From Nanobdellota archaeon (GTDB lineage Archaea > Nanobdellota > Nanobdellia > Pacearchaeales > GW2011-AR1): a DNA stretch of 26,591 nucleotides. The notes under the pieces are model-generated. The model was not told the origin of the DNA. It saw nothing but the letters and a program-made list of their open reading frames with translations, and made no database searches. A program made the position numbers and the translations under genes. Positions within the stretch are counted from its first letter, which is position 1, and each line of letters begins with the position of its first letter. Of this stretch, positions 8,301 to 14,858 are shown piece by piece. Location of the stretch: positions 1-26,591 of the forward strand of contig DAOWJK010000026.1 of assembly GCA_030640395.1 (NCBI GenBank), in the 5' to 3' direction.

Positions 8301-8437
8301 CCTAAATATTCTGCTCTTTTCTTATCTTTTCCTCCTACTGATTCAACTGCTTTCCAAATCGCAGTAATTATTTTTTCAGGCTCAAAGAAAACAATTTTCC
8401 CGTTTCTTTTTCTTATTTTTTCAATTGTAGTTTTCAT
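5324..8437 (-). CDS. nrdD: Anaerobic ribonucleoside-triphosphate reductase with internal intein
   Basis: NrdD reduces ribonucleotides to deoxyribonucleotides with a glycyl radical under anoxia. The 1037-residue precursor has an N-terminal ATP-cone (about 1-95), then the catalytic barrel. Residues 271-591 are an intein interrupting the conserved RVGFQ/TPFTN segment, leaving a 716-residue mature enzyme. Visible catalytic features include the Cys pair SMCCRLRL (C703/C704), the C-terminal zinc site CPIH...CPKC (C968, C981, C984) and the glycyl-radical motif RIVGYIRP with G1001, followed by QWNLGK. The gene begins 4 bp inside nrdR and overlaps the glutaredoxin gene by 20 bp, so the operon is tightly coupled. 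Activity depends on intein splicing and on NrdG. Confidence 0.96.
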   Translation of the reverse strand: MKTTIEKIRKRNGKIVFFEPEKIITAIWKAVESVGGKDKKRAEYLGELVVSQIEKEFGQGIPNVEKVQDIVEKTLIEERHAKTAKSYILYRKSHQDLREVKAIFDTIQVVEDYVGLKDWKIKENSNMGFSLQGLNNYIAEKIVKNYWLNRIYPEKIRRAHKDTNIHIHDLGTLGAYCVGWDLKDLLVQGFTGVPGKVQTKPAKHLRTVLGQLVNFFYTLQGETAGAQAFSNFDTLLAPFVSYDNLDYKQVKQCLQEFCFNMAVPTRVGFQCMSEDTEILTPDGWEGYSDLKKGGIIKTFNINKGIIEDKPVKKLFKKDYKGIMYNLKNRIQDQLISPGHRVVRRKFQTNKYVLEKIEEVEKMKSPFIIPVSGKNITKDSKLKDEEIKLLAWIIAEGTIENSNQKHRHSSRITIYQSKIKNYNKYKEIKNLLDKFKLKYGERDSSPALGDSVKMMRLNAESSKKIHKLFETKESINFIPKILLNMSKKQSRLFLDTYLKADGFENCKIATTNKIILDGLQQIAVNSEYGFSVLTRQPTIGKKLIYVLRLIKHKETYIQKIEKVNYKGIIWCPNTDNETVIARRNGKVFITGNTPFTNITMDLEVPNYMKEERVIIGGKFQERTYSEFQKEMNMINKAFAEVMMEGDAKGRLFTFPIPTYNITKDFDWENPEYDCIWEMTAKYGIPYFSNFVNSDMNPEDARSMCCRLRLNSKDLRKRGGGLFGANPLTGSIGVVTINLPKIAYESQNEEEFFKTLADLMDLAKESLVIKRKALERFTDEGLYPYSKFYLKTIKNAFDKYWKNHFSTIGLLGMNEAIQNLFATENLLTEKGKDFAAKVLDFMRERLGKYQEETGEIFNLEATPAEGTTYRFAKHNKAKYKDIIVANEEAVKQGAEPYFTNSSQLPVDAEIDLFRALENQDSLQTKYTGGTVFHTFVGEKLDKDMVKLLVRKISAKFKLPYFTITPTFSICPIHGYIFGEHLFCPKCKVEEKETICEIYSRIVGYIRPINQWNLGKREEFKDRVEFKTANITNQNESEVI
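6665..7627 (-). other. Intein with LAGLIDADG homing endonuclease inside NrdD
   Basis: The 321-residue insertion runs from C271 (CMSEDTEILTPDGW) to N591 (GKVFITGN), with Thr as the +1 extein residue. Intein marks are the nucleophilic Cys1 and the block-A start, a block-B-like SPGHRV (His at intein position 69), and the end RRNGKVFITGN. The penultimate residue is Gly rather than the usual His, a known variant of this end type. Two LAGLIDADG helices appear: LLAWIIAEGT (intein 118-127) and LFLDTYLKADG (221-231). Both keep acidic residues at the catalytic position, so endonuclease activity is plausible. The insertion site next to the reductase's most conserved motif is typical of inteins. Confidence 0.93.
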
Positions 8438-8883
8438 TTCTTCTTCCCCAACTCCTTTAATTCATTTTTAAAATCTTTAACACCTTGAAAATTCCTGTAA
8501 ACCGACGCAAATCTCATGTATGCAACATTATCTAATTTTTTTATTTTTTTCATGATTAATTCCCCAATAACCGAACTATTAATTTCTTTTTTTCCCTTTC
8601 GTCTTAACTGTTCTTCAATATCATTTATCATTTTGTCAATCTTTTCTTTTGAAACAGCCCGTTTTTCAAATGCTTTGTCAATTCCTTTTTCAAGTTTTTC
8701 TCTGCTAAATTTTTCTCTGCTTTTATCTTTTTTAATTATATATAAATCACTTCTTTCTATTTTTTCATAAGTTGTGAATCTTTTTTTGCACTTCAAGCAC
8801 TCTCTTCTCCTTCTTATTCCGTCAGGAGAGCTTCTTTTATCAGTTACTTTCAATTTTGTACTTGAACAATATGGGCAGTTCAT
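8434..8883 (-). CDS. nrdR: NrdR transcriptional repressor of ribonucleotide reductase genes
   Basis: NrdR is a repressor that senses ATP/dATP through an ATP-cone and binds tandem NrdR boxes. This 149-residue protein has the family length. It has the N-terminal zinc ribbon (CPYC at 3-6 and ECLKCKKRFTTYE, about 29-41) with the basic GIRRRRECL stretch. A full ATP-cone follows (YIIKKDKSREKFSREKLEKGI onward, with ASVYRNF at its end). It is the first gene of the minus-strand operon and overlaps nrdD by 4 bp. Paired palindromes just upstream fit autoregulation. NrdR is mainly bacterial, so its presence in an archaeon suggests old transfer or retention in a few archaeal groups. Confidence 0.95.
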   Translation of the reverse strand: MNCPYCSSTKLKVTDKRSSPDGIRRRRECLKCKKRFTTYEKIERSDLYIIKKDKSREKFSREKLEKGIDKAFEKRAVSKEKIDKMINDIEEQLRRKGKKEINSSVIGELIMKKIKKLDNVAYMRFASVYRNFQGVKDFKNELKELGKKK

Positions 8884-8900
8884 TTTTGTGAGAGTGGGGG

Positions 8901-8952
8901 ATATACAACATGTTGTATATTTAATACTTCTTTATTACTATAAGTTGTATAA
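8901..8952 (-). promoter_or_regulatory. Tandem NrdR-box-like operator before nrdR-nrdD
   Basis: Box 1 (8901-8920) is a perfect 20-bp palindrome, ATATACAACATGTTGTATAT. Box 2 (8933-8952) is an imperfect version ending in AGTTGTATAA. Their centres are 32 bp apart, about three helical turns and the spacing known for paired bacterial NrdR boxes. Hand comparison with the consensus ACACWATATATWGTGT as I recall it gives about 12/16 for box 1 and 11/16 for box 2. A TATA-like box (8976-8985) on the minus strand would place transcription start near 8955, so bound repressor would cover the start and first transcribed bases. Confidence 0.75.
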
Positions 8953-9006
8953 GCAAGAAAACTAAATATAATTAGTATTTAAATATTTAGAACTATCTTA
9001 AAGTAA

Positions 9007-9861
9007 CTATCTCATCAGTTTACACATTTTACATATATTATTTCTTGATGGCTCCCCGCAAATTTCGCAATATTCAACCTTATCCTTCCTCCTTTTTTTA
9101 TTTTTCACAAAAATTTTCTCAAAATTCTTTAAAATATTTCTCTTGTCTTTTTCAGGCAAAGTATTCAAAAACTTCCTCACCTGTATTCTGTACGAATCCA
9201 ATGCACACGGACACTTGTTATAAACAACAGAAAGTTTTTTCTGTTTTGAAAATTTTCTAATTTCTTTCTCTGCAACATAAAACAAAGGTTTTATCCTTGG
9301 AATAAATTTTCTGTCAGAAATGTTTTTTGTAACAGGTCCGGAACTAAAACTCAGTTTCGGACTTCCTTTCAAAACATTCATCAGACAAGTCTGCGCCTCG
9401 TCATCTAAATTATGCCCTGTTGCAATTTTATTGACCTTCAACTTTCTTGCCTCACGATTCAAAATCCATTTTTTCAAAACACCACAAATTGCACAATTTC
9501 TCAACTTGGCTTTTTTTTCCTGAACACCAGAACGCAAATAACACATTCCCGCACCCCTCTCTTTTTCAATATCATAAACATGCAACTTTATTCCCAAATT
9601 CTTACAAAGTTTTTTCACAGCCTCCAGGCATTTCTCACTATATTTCCCAATTTTCAAATCAATATATAATCCTTCAATATCATACCCAAACTTTTTTAGC
9701 AAATAAGCAGTTGTTGCAGAGTCTTTTCCTCCGGAAAGTGCAATCAAAATTTTTTCTTTTTTGCCCTTTGTGTTTATATCTCCTCTCACAGAGGGTACAC
9801 CCTTGGGTGTGGAAAGTTTAATTTTCTTTAATGTTTGTCTGACTTTTGTTTCGAGTTTCAT
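9007..9861 (-). CDS. tRNA 2-thiolation ATPase, TtuA/NcsA (Ncs6) family
   Basis: These PP-loop enzymes adenylate a tRNA uridine and insert sulfur, using a [4Fe-4S] cluster. The PP-loop SGGKDS lies near residue 44, followed by GLYIDLKIGKYS, the cluster Cys pair NCAICG, the signature ATGHNLDDEAQT and a later Cys segment KCPCALDSYR. A C-terminal zinc ribbon is present (YCEICG...ICKMC). The usual N-terminal zinc finger of TtuA/NcsA is missing, and only 36 bp separate the start from the upstream cstA stop. ATG at 9861 is preferred over TTG at 9867. The linker just before the PP-loop contains the in-frame repeat at 9782-9812. A TATA-like box sits near 9883-9893. Confidence 0.85.
   Translation of the reverse strand: MKLETKVRQTLKKIKLSTPKGVPSVRGDINTKGKKEKILIALSGGKDSATTAYLLKKFGYDIEGLYIDLKIGKYSEKCLEAVKKLCKNLGIKLHVYDIEKERGAGMCYLRSGVQEKKAKLRNCAICGVLKKWILNREARKLKVNKIATGHNLDDEAQTCLMNVLKGSPKLSFSSGPVTKNISDRKFIPRIKPLFYVAEKEIRKFSKQKKLSVVYNKCPCALDSYRIQVRKFLNTLPEKDKRNILKNFEKIFVKNKKRRKDKVEYCEICGEPSRNNICKMCKLMR
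9782..9812 (-). repeat. GC-rich hairpin module inside the thiolation gene
   Basis: On the gene strand this stretch holds two adjacent hairpins, ACACCC-AA-GGGTGT and CCTCT-GTG-AGAGG. It encodes the non-conserved linker TPKGVPSVRG before the PP-loop. It shares GGTGTACCCTC with the repeat in rps24e (17960-18043), and its opposite strand shares the CCTCTCAC(A)GAGG hairpin. It stands out as a GC-rich island in AT-rich DNA. I read it as a short or partial member of the same repeat family. Confidence 0.55.
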
Positions 9862-9897
9862 TAACAAAATAATAAGAAAGAGTATTTAATATATTAC

Positions 9898-11520
9898 TTA
9901 GATTTTTTTCTTCCTCACCACGCAAAATCCTTCCCAGCTAATTATCAATGCAAGAACAATTAATGCTCCGGCAAAAATACTTAATATCCAATTGCCCTCG
10001 GCAATAAAACCTGTCTTGCTAAACAAACTATAAAATAAAGCAGAAATTGTTGTCAGCATCATAAAGATTGTAGGAATCACCAGGAACTTCACACTTCTTT
10101 TTTTCTGCACAAAATACGCACTGATTGTTATCAATCCAATAGCAGCAATTAATTGATTGGAAGTCCCGAACATTCTCCATAAATCTGCATAAGCATTTGT
10201 TACAGCGAGGACATAAGCCGGAACAACCGCAATAAGCACTGCAGCCAGTTTATTCTGGCAAATTTTATGCTTGATGTTTTCTGCAATCAACATCCTGCTA
10301 ATTCTGCTTGAAGTGTCAAGTGAAGTAAGAATAAACTGGTTTACTAAAAACGCTCCAATCAAGCTGGCTAAACCAAAAGATAAAAATGGCAATCCAATTT
10401 TAGAGACAATATTCCCAAATCCGTTGCCAAATGCAATTACCCATCCCTGGTCAAGCGAACCTAAAAAGTTCAGATGACCTGTATCCCAATTTAAACTTGC
10501 AACAAACAATACAACTAAAAGTGCCAAGATACCCTCGGCAATCATCCCCCCATAACCAATGAACTTTCCATGTTTTTCTTTTGCTAATTGCTTGGAAGTC
10601 GTGCCAGAAGAGACCAGGGAATGAAATCCTGAAACTGCACCGCATGCTACTGTGATAAAAAGTATGGGCCACAACGGCAGGTTGCCTGCCACATACATTG
10701 GAGCATTAATCACAGGACGCACAATTAAAATGGAAACAAATCCAAGCAGCAAAAACAAGAGCAACTGAATTGAAGAAAGGTAATCACGAGGCTGCAAAAA
10801 CATCCAGACAGGAATCAGCGAGGCAATCCCTCCGTAAGCAATAAGAATGGTTATCCAGAAAAACTTAGATGCCGACGCTGAAAAAGGAAGAGAGAGTGGA
10901 AAAAGATATCCTATGTACATAAAAAAGAAAGCCACAACAAGAGCAGCAAGACTTGAGCTCCAGGGGTTTGCCTTAAACTTGTAAACTGCCACTCCGAGGA
11001 CAAACGCAATAATGCTAATTGCCAGAACAGGAATAACCAGCATGGGCTGAGCAATAATGCTGTCTGCAGCAGAAACAGAAAACACTGCAATAATTAGTGT
11101 AAGAGCTACCCAAATCATGAGAGCGAAAATCTTCCCAGCCTTGCTGTTAAGAGATTTTTCAGTAATCTTGGAAATGCCTCTTGCCTTGTTTCTGACAGAA
11201 ATCATCAAAGACAAATAATCATGAACTGCCCCGATAAAAATCGTCCCCACAATAATCCACAAACTTGTCAGAGCCCATCCAAAATAACTCACCGCGAGGA
11301 TAGGACCAATAATCGGACCTGCACCTGCAATTGACGCGAAATGATGCCCAAAAAGAAAAAACTTGTTGGAAGGATAATAATCTATTTTCCCCTTGTTCAA
11401 AACCGCAGGAGTTTTTTTATTAGTCGGCTTAATTTTTTTCTCAATATATTTTCCATAAAGAAAATAGTTTCCAATTAAAAACAAAATACCTGCAACTGCA
11501 ATTAATGCTGCGTTTACCAT
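9898..11520 (-). CDS. cstA: CstA/BtsT-family transporter (carbon starvation protein A)
   Basis: This 540-residue polytopic membrane protein has about 14-16 hydrophobic segments. CstA-family proteins import pyruvate or small peptides. The family blocks are clear: GHHFASIAGAGPIIGPILA (about 58-76), AVHDYLSLMISVRNKARGIS, ACGAVSGFHSLVSSGTTSKQ, and the late ANAYADLWRMFGTSNQLIA-type block. The length is nearer the shorter archaeal and anaerobe members than E. coli CstA (about 700). The ATG start is preceded by a TTTAAATA box about 25-30 bp upstream. For a reduced archaeon, pyruvate or peptide uptake would make sense; the substrate itself is not readable from sequence. Confidence 0.92.
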   Translation of the reverse strand: MVNAALIAVAGILFLIGNYFLYGKYIEKKIKPTNKKTPAVLNKGKIDYYPSNKFFLFGHHFASIAGAGPIIGPILAVSYFGWALTSLWIIVGTIFIGAVHDYLSLMISVRNKARGISKITEKSLNSKAGKIFALMIWVALTLIIAVFSVSAADSIIAQPMLVIPVLAISIIAFVLGVAVYKFKANPWSSSLAALVVAFFFMYIGYLFPLSLPFSASASKFFWITILIAYGGIASLIPVWMFLQPRDYLSSIQLLLFLLLGFVSILIVRPVINAPMYVAGNLPLWPILFITVACGAVSGFHSLVSSGTTSKQLAKEKHGKFIGYGGMIAEGILALLVVLFVASLNWDTGHLNFLGSLDQGWVIAFGNGFGNIVSKIGLPFLSFGLASLIGAFLVNQFILTSLDTSSRISRMLIAENIKHKICQNKLAAVLIAVVPAYVLAVTNAYADLWRMFGTSNQLIAAIGLITISAYFVQKKRSVKFLVIPTIFMMLTTISALFYSLFSKTGFIAEGNWILSIFAGALIVLALIISWEGFCVVRKKKI

Positions 11521-11648
11521 CTTTTCAAAAAAGAAGAAGAGGAGTTATTTAAAGATTGTGAAAGACCATTTATACTAAACAAAAAAAGAAATTGAAGTGG
11601 TTTTTTAGAATACAAATATTTAAAAAAACTTTCTTTCATCTAATATTT

Positions 11649-13115
11649 ATGAAACCAATAACTTATTACAGCACAAACAACAAGGCTGAAAGAGTTAACT
11701 TTGAAACTGCTCTACTAAATGGTATGGCTTCTAATTATGGGCTTTATATGATGGAAAGAGAAGATGTTCCAAAATTATCTTTAGAACAAATTAAAGAAAT
11801 GACTATCATGGATTATCCGCAAATTGCATTCCAAGTTTTAAACCCTTTTCTTAGACAAGAAATATCTCAAAAAAAACTTGAAGGAATGTTAGCCGATGCT
11901 TATAGAGAAGACAAAATTCCAACAACTATAGAGCATATTACAGGAAAATCCTATATAATATGGTTAACAAAAGGTCCAACATATTCATTCAAAGATTATG
12001 CTGCGAGATTCTTTGGGAGAGTATTAAACCATTTTCTTGAAGAAAGAGAATTAAAAAGAACCGTTGTTGTTGCCACAAGTGGAGATACTGGCGGGGCAGT
12101 TGCAGATGCGTTATATGGTCTTGACAATGTGAACAATATTGTATTTTTTCCAAAAGGAGAAATAAGTGATAGACAAAGACGACAAATGACAACACTTAAA
12201 GATAATGTGTATGCTTTTGAAGTAAATGGAGATTTTGATGTTTGTCAATCCTTGGCAAAAAACCTTCTTGGAGATAAAAAATTTGTAGAGTCTGTTTTTA
12301 AGGATAGAGATCATTTTACTTCTGCAAACTCAATAAGTGTTGGTAGATTATTACCTCAATCAGTTTATCCATTTTTTGCGTATTCAAGAGTTGCCAATGA
12401 GGGGGAGGGCATGATTGCTTCTGTACCATCTGGAAATTTTGGAGATATGATGGGCACATTATTAGCTAAAGAAATGGGATTGCCAATCAGTAAAATTTTA
12501 GTCGGGCTCAACCCAAATAAGCCATTTCTTAATTTTTTAAGAACAGGAAAATATCAAGTCTCTGAATCAATTGAAACACCTTCATCAGCAATGAAAGTTT
12601 CGCATCCAAGTAATCTGGCAAGATTAGTTGACTTTTACAAAGGACATATGTTTGATAAAAGAGATTCTTCTACGAACAAAGTTATCCAAGAAGGAGTGAT
12701 CGATGCAATGCCCAACCTTAAAGCAATGAATAAAGATTTATTTGTATTTAGTATTTCTAATGAAGAACATTATGAAACTATGAAAGATACTTTTGAAAAA
12801 TATGGTGTTATCCTCGAACCTCATGGTTCTGTAGGATGGAAAACATTAGAAGCATTTAATCGAGGAGAACACAACGAACTTGCAGTTGTTTATGAAACTG
12901 CTGATCCCGGAAAATTTCCAACTGATGTTGAAAAAGCAATAGGAATCTTACCCCAAGTTCCTGAAGGTATGAAAAGACAAGAAAAAATGGAAGAAAGAAT
13001 TTATTCTATTGGCAATGAACCAGACAAAATAAAAACTGAAAAAGGATTAAAACTTAAACTAAGTGATTCCCAAGTTGGAGAAGCTAAATATAAAATTAAA
13101 GAATTGTTTTCTTAA
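11649..13115 (+). CDS. thrC: Threonine synthase
   Basis: This PLP enzyme converts O-phosphohomoserine to threonine. The 488-residue product starting at ATG 11649 (MKPITYYSTNN) matches the long class of threonine synthases. The PLP lysine is in GPTYSFKDYA (K115 from this start). A phosphate-binding TSGDTGGA loop and SANSISVGRLLPQ also match the family. The C-terminal part has the PHGSVGW block. An upstream TTG at 11592 keeps the frame open but adds a Phe-rich tail absent from the family. An AT box (AAATATTTAAAA, near 11611-11624) about 30 bp before the ATG supports the shorter start and a leaderless mRNA. No other threonine pathway genes are present. Confidence 0.93.
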   Translation: MKPITYYSTNNKAERVNFETALLNGMASNYGLYMMEREDVPKLSLEQIKEMTIMDYPQIAFQVLNPFLRQEISQKKLEGMLADAYREDKIPTTIEHITGKSYIIWLTKGPTYSFKDYAARFFGRVLNHFLEERELKRTVVVATSGDTGGAVADALYGLDNVNNIVFFPKGEISDRQRRQMTTLKDNVYAFEVNGDFDVCQSLAKNLLGDKKFVESVFKDRDHFTSANSISVGRLLPQSVYPFFAYSRVANEGEGMIASVPSGNFGDMMGTLLAKEMGLPISKILVGLNPNKPFLNFLRTGKYQVSESIETPSSAMKVSHPSNLARLVDFYKGHMFDKRDSSTNKVIQEGVIDAMPNLKAMNKDLFVFSISNEEHYETMKDTFEKYGVILEPHGSVGWKTLEAFNRGEHNELAVVYETADPGKFPTDVEKAIGILPQVPEGMKRQEKMEERIYSIGNEPDKIKTEKGLKLKLSDSQVGEAKYKIKELFS

Positions 13116-13156
13116 TCATCCTGTTTAGATCTTAATTAAATCTTTATTTTTTCATC

Positions 13157-13492
13157 TTAAAATAAAATTATACTTCCAGATAATTTTGGGGTTGAGATTT
13201 CACAATATTCTTTTGCATGGCCTCCTAAATAAAAATAATCTATATGATTTTGATTTGGATCGCTACAAATATGTGATCCAGAAAGAAAAATTTCAGAACC
13301 AATTAGCTTCAAGTTCGGCTTTTCAAATGCATGTTTTATCTGCCCAGCTTCATTGTAAAATGTTAAAAAATAAAATGGGAATCCATTTTTTTCCGTAGGT
13401 AATTTAGTCATCTTTACGCTTCCATCTGGATAATAACTTTCATCAACATCTAATGTTCCATATTTCTTTTTTGTAAGTTTTTTATTTTTCAT
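13157..13492 (-). CDS. Uncharacterised protein next to tRNA-Trp
   Basis: I do not recognise this protein (about 111 residues). It has a basic N-terminus (MKNKKLTKKKYGTLD), then beta-rich stretches with YYPDGSVKMTKL, FPFYFLTFYN and a Cys/His-containing segment (SGSHICSD, YFYLGGHAKEYC). These could form a small beta-sheet domain; there is no clear metal motif. ATG at 13492 is chosen because the ATG at 13501 overlaps the last base of tRNA-Trp and GTG at 13507 lies inside the tRNA. Transcription may continue from the tRNA on the same strand. Confidence 0.5.
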   Translation of the reverse strand: MKNKKLTKKKYGTLDVDESYYPDGSVKMTKLPTEKNGFPFYFLTFYNEAGQIKHAFEKPNLKLIGSEIFLSGSHICSDPNQNHIDYFYLGGHAKEYCEISTPKLSGSIILF

Positions 13493-13500
13493 TCTAAACA

Positions 13501-13571
13501 TGGGCACGAAGGGAATTGAACCCTTTTCTCGCGGGCTGGAGCCGCGTATAATACCAGTATACTACGCACCC
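13501..13571 (-). tRNA. tRNA-Trp (anticodon CCA)
   Basis: Reading the minus strand, a 7-bp acceptor stem (GGGTGCG with CGTGCCC, two G-T wobbles), a D-arm with TGGTA loop, an anticodon stem CGCGG/CCGCG with loop CTCCAGC, and a T-arm AGGG-TTCAATT-CCCT all form. The anticodon is CCA. The discriminator is A and CCA is not encoded. There is no intron, although archaeal tRNA-Trp often carries one with an embedded C/D guide. Confidence 0.95.
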
Positions 13572-13593
13572 TTATAATAACAAGAAATCTCTA

Positions 13594-13602
13594 ATTTTTA
13601 AG
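13594..13602 (-). promoter_or_regulatory. TATA-like box for tRNA-Trp
   Basis: TTAAAAATT on the minus strand is centred about 27 bp before the first base of tRNA-Trp. This puts the predicted transcription start at or within a few bases of the mature 5' end. The tRNA may need little or no 5' leader removal. Confidence 0.45.
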
Positions 13603-13603
13603 T

Positions 13604-14275
13604 TTATCCTAATTTTTTTATTTCCCTAATTTCCTCTCCAGAAATAGAACAGCCTTTAAATTTAACAGCCCAAAGCAGAGCATCTAATAATTTTCCGTTC
13701 CCCATTCTCACAAGTTTTTTCTTGTACGCAATATAAACCAGCTCAGCAGACCTGATGATTTTGAACTTTTTAAATCTCTCAAAATTATTTTTTTTAGAAA
13801 TTATCTTTGTGTGCATTTTCTTTTCTAAAAAACTTCCTAATTTCTCAGGGTTTTCAACAAGCATCCGTGTTGTCCTCTCGTCAATTGCCACAACATTTAA
13901 AATCTTTTTTTCAGAAAGAATCCTGCTTAACGCCAAACAAGAAATTTCCCCGGAACTAACTAATTTAATATTTTTGCCTTTTCCTTCAAAAATACTATTT
14001 GCAATATTCAAAATTTCTTTTGTGTTTTTCTGAATTCCTTCTTCATTTGCAATTTCAAGAACACCTTCATCCAAAAGATGCTGAATCTTCAACGCCTCCA
14101 ACTTAAACCGGGGTATTGTCATTGGTCTGTCAACAACTTCTTTTTTCACATCCTGCGTAATCAAAAAACTTCCATTAAAAACTTTTTTCAAATCTCTCAA
14201 AATATCCAAAATCCCATTCATAGCAAAACTAATCAAAGTGCTTGAGTCAAATATTATTGCTTTTTTTAGTCTCAT
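13604..14275 (-). CDS. PIN-domain-like ribonuclease
   Basis: PIN domains are metal-dependent RNases. This 223-residue protein starts with the PIN strand and first acidic residue (IIFDSSTLISF, D9), and carries a central acidic motif GEISCLALS followed by VVAIDERTTR (Glu and Asp). A C-terminal extension follows, with a conserved-looking MGNGKLLDALLWAVKFKG block. It is longer than minimal VapC toxins (about 130). The start overlaps the stop of the upstream helix-turn-helix gene by 4 bp (ATGA), so the pair is translationally coupled. It could be the toxin-like half of an addiction pair or an RNA-processing enzyme with a dedicated regulator. Confidence 0.78.
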   Translation of the reverse strand: MRLKKAIIFDSSTLISFAMNGILDILRDLKKVFNGSFLITQDVKKEVVDRPMTIPRFKLEALKIQHLLDEGVLEIANEEGIQKNTKEILNIANSIFEGKGKNIKLVSSGEISCLALSRILSEKKILNVVAIDERTTRMLVENPEKLGSFLEKKMHTKIISKKNNFERFKKFKIIRSAELVYIAYKKKLVRMGNGKLLDALLWAVKFKGCSISGEEIREIKKLG

Positions 14276-14808
14276 CCAAACACCTCTTCTATAAGTTTAA
14301 TTCTCTCCTTAACTCCCAATGTCTTGCTTTCAGGAGCATCTGAAATTCCTGTTTGTCCTGCATAATTCGCAAGTTCCCAGACTGTAATTCCCAAAAGTTT
14401 CGCAGTGTTCTGCATTGAAACCCCGTGCCCGTAAATCTTCGACGCCTTGTTAATGCTCGCCTTCCTAAAAACTTCCTGAATATATTTCTTCATCCTCGGA
14501 GAAGTTTTCCCAATCTCTGCACGCAATTGTTTTAAATTTTTCTTCAGTAAATTCTCATCTTTCTTAGCACTTTTAATAACCTCATTAATTTTCCTGACTA
14601 CAACATCTAAATTTTCAACATATCCTCTCTCCAAAATCTTGCCCAAAGAATAAACAATCACCGCAACAGCAATGTTGTCTGCATCCTGTGTCCGCGAAGC
14701 AGTATTATTTGTCTGGTCACTCAATTGCTTAAGTTTTAAAGTATTTTTCGCTTTCAGGGCAACTTTGGTTTCTTCAAGAATCCTAATAATATTTTCAACC
14801 TCTTCCAT
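14272..14808 (-). CDS. Helical protein with C-terminal HTH, partner of the PIN protein
   Basis: This 178-residue protein is not a family I can name. The N-terminal 100 residues are charged and helical (ALKAKNTLKLKQLSDQTNN, then KINEVIKSAKKDENLLKKNL). The C-terminal part reads like a helix-turn-helix: ASKIYGHGVSMQNTAKLLG followed by ITVWELANYAGQTGISD. It precedes and overlaps the PIN gene by 4 bp in the antitoxin-then-toxin order. DNA binding and PIN neutralisation are plausible inferences but are not shown by sequence alone. Confidence 0.65.
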   Translation of the reverse strand: MEEVENIIRILEETKVALKAKNTLKLKQLSDQTNNTASRTQDADNIAVAVIVYSLGKILERGYVENLDVVVRKINEVIKSAKKDENLLKKNLKQLRAEIGKTSPRMKKYIQEVFRKASINKASKIYGHGVSMQNTAKLLGITVWELANYAGQTGISDAPESKTLGVKERIKLIEEVFG

Positions 14809-14858
14809 AAAAATTCCAAGAAAAAAGATTATTTAAACCTTGATATTCTGATACAAAC

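Noticed and set aside
11592..11648. Longer N-terminus for threonine synthase from TTG at 11592
   Set aside because: The extra 19 residues are Phe-rich, absent from the family, and overlap the likely TATA box; the ATG at 11649 begins with the conserved start.
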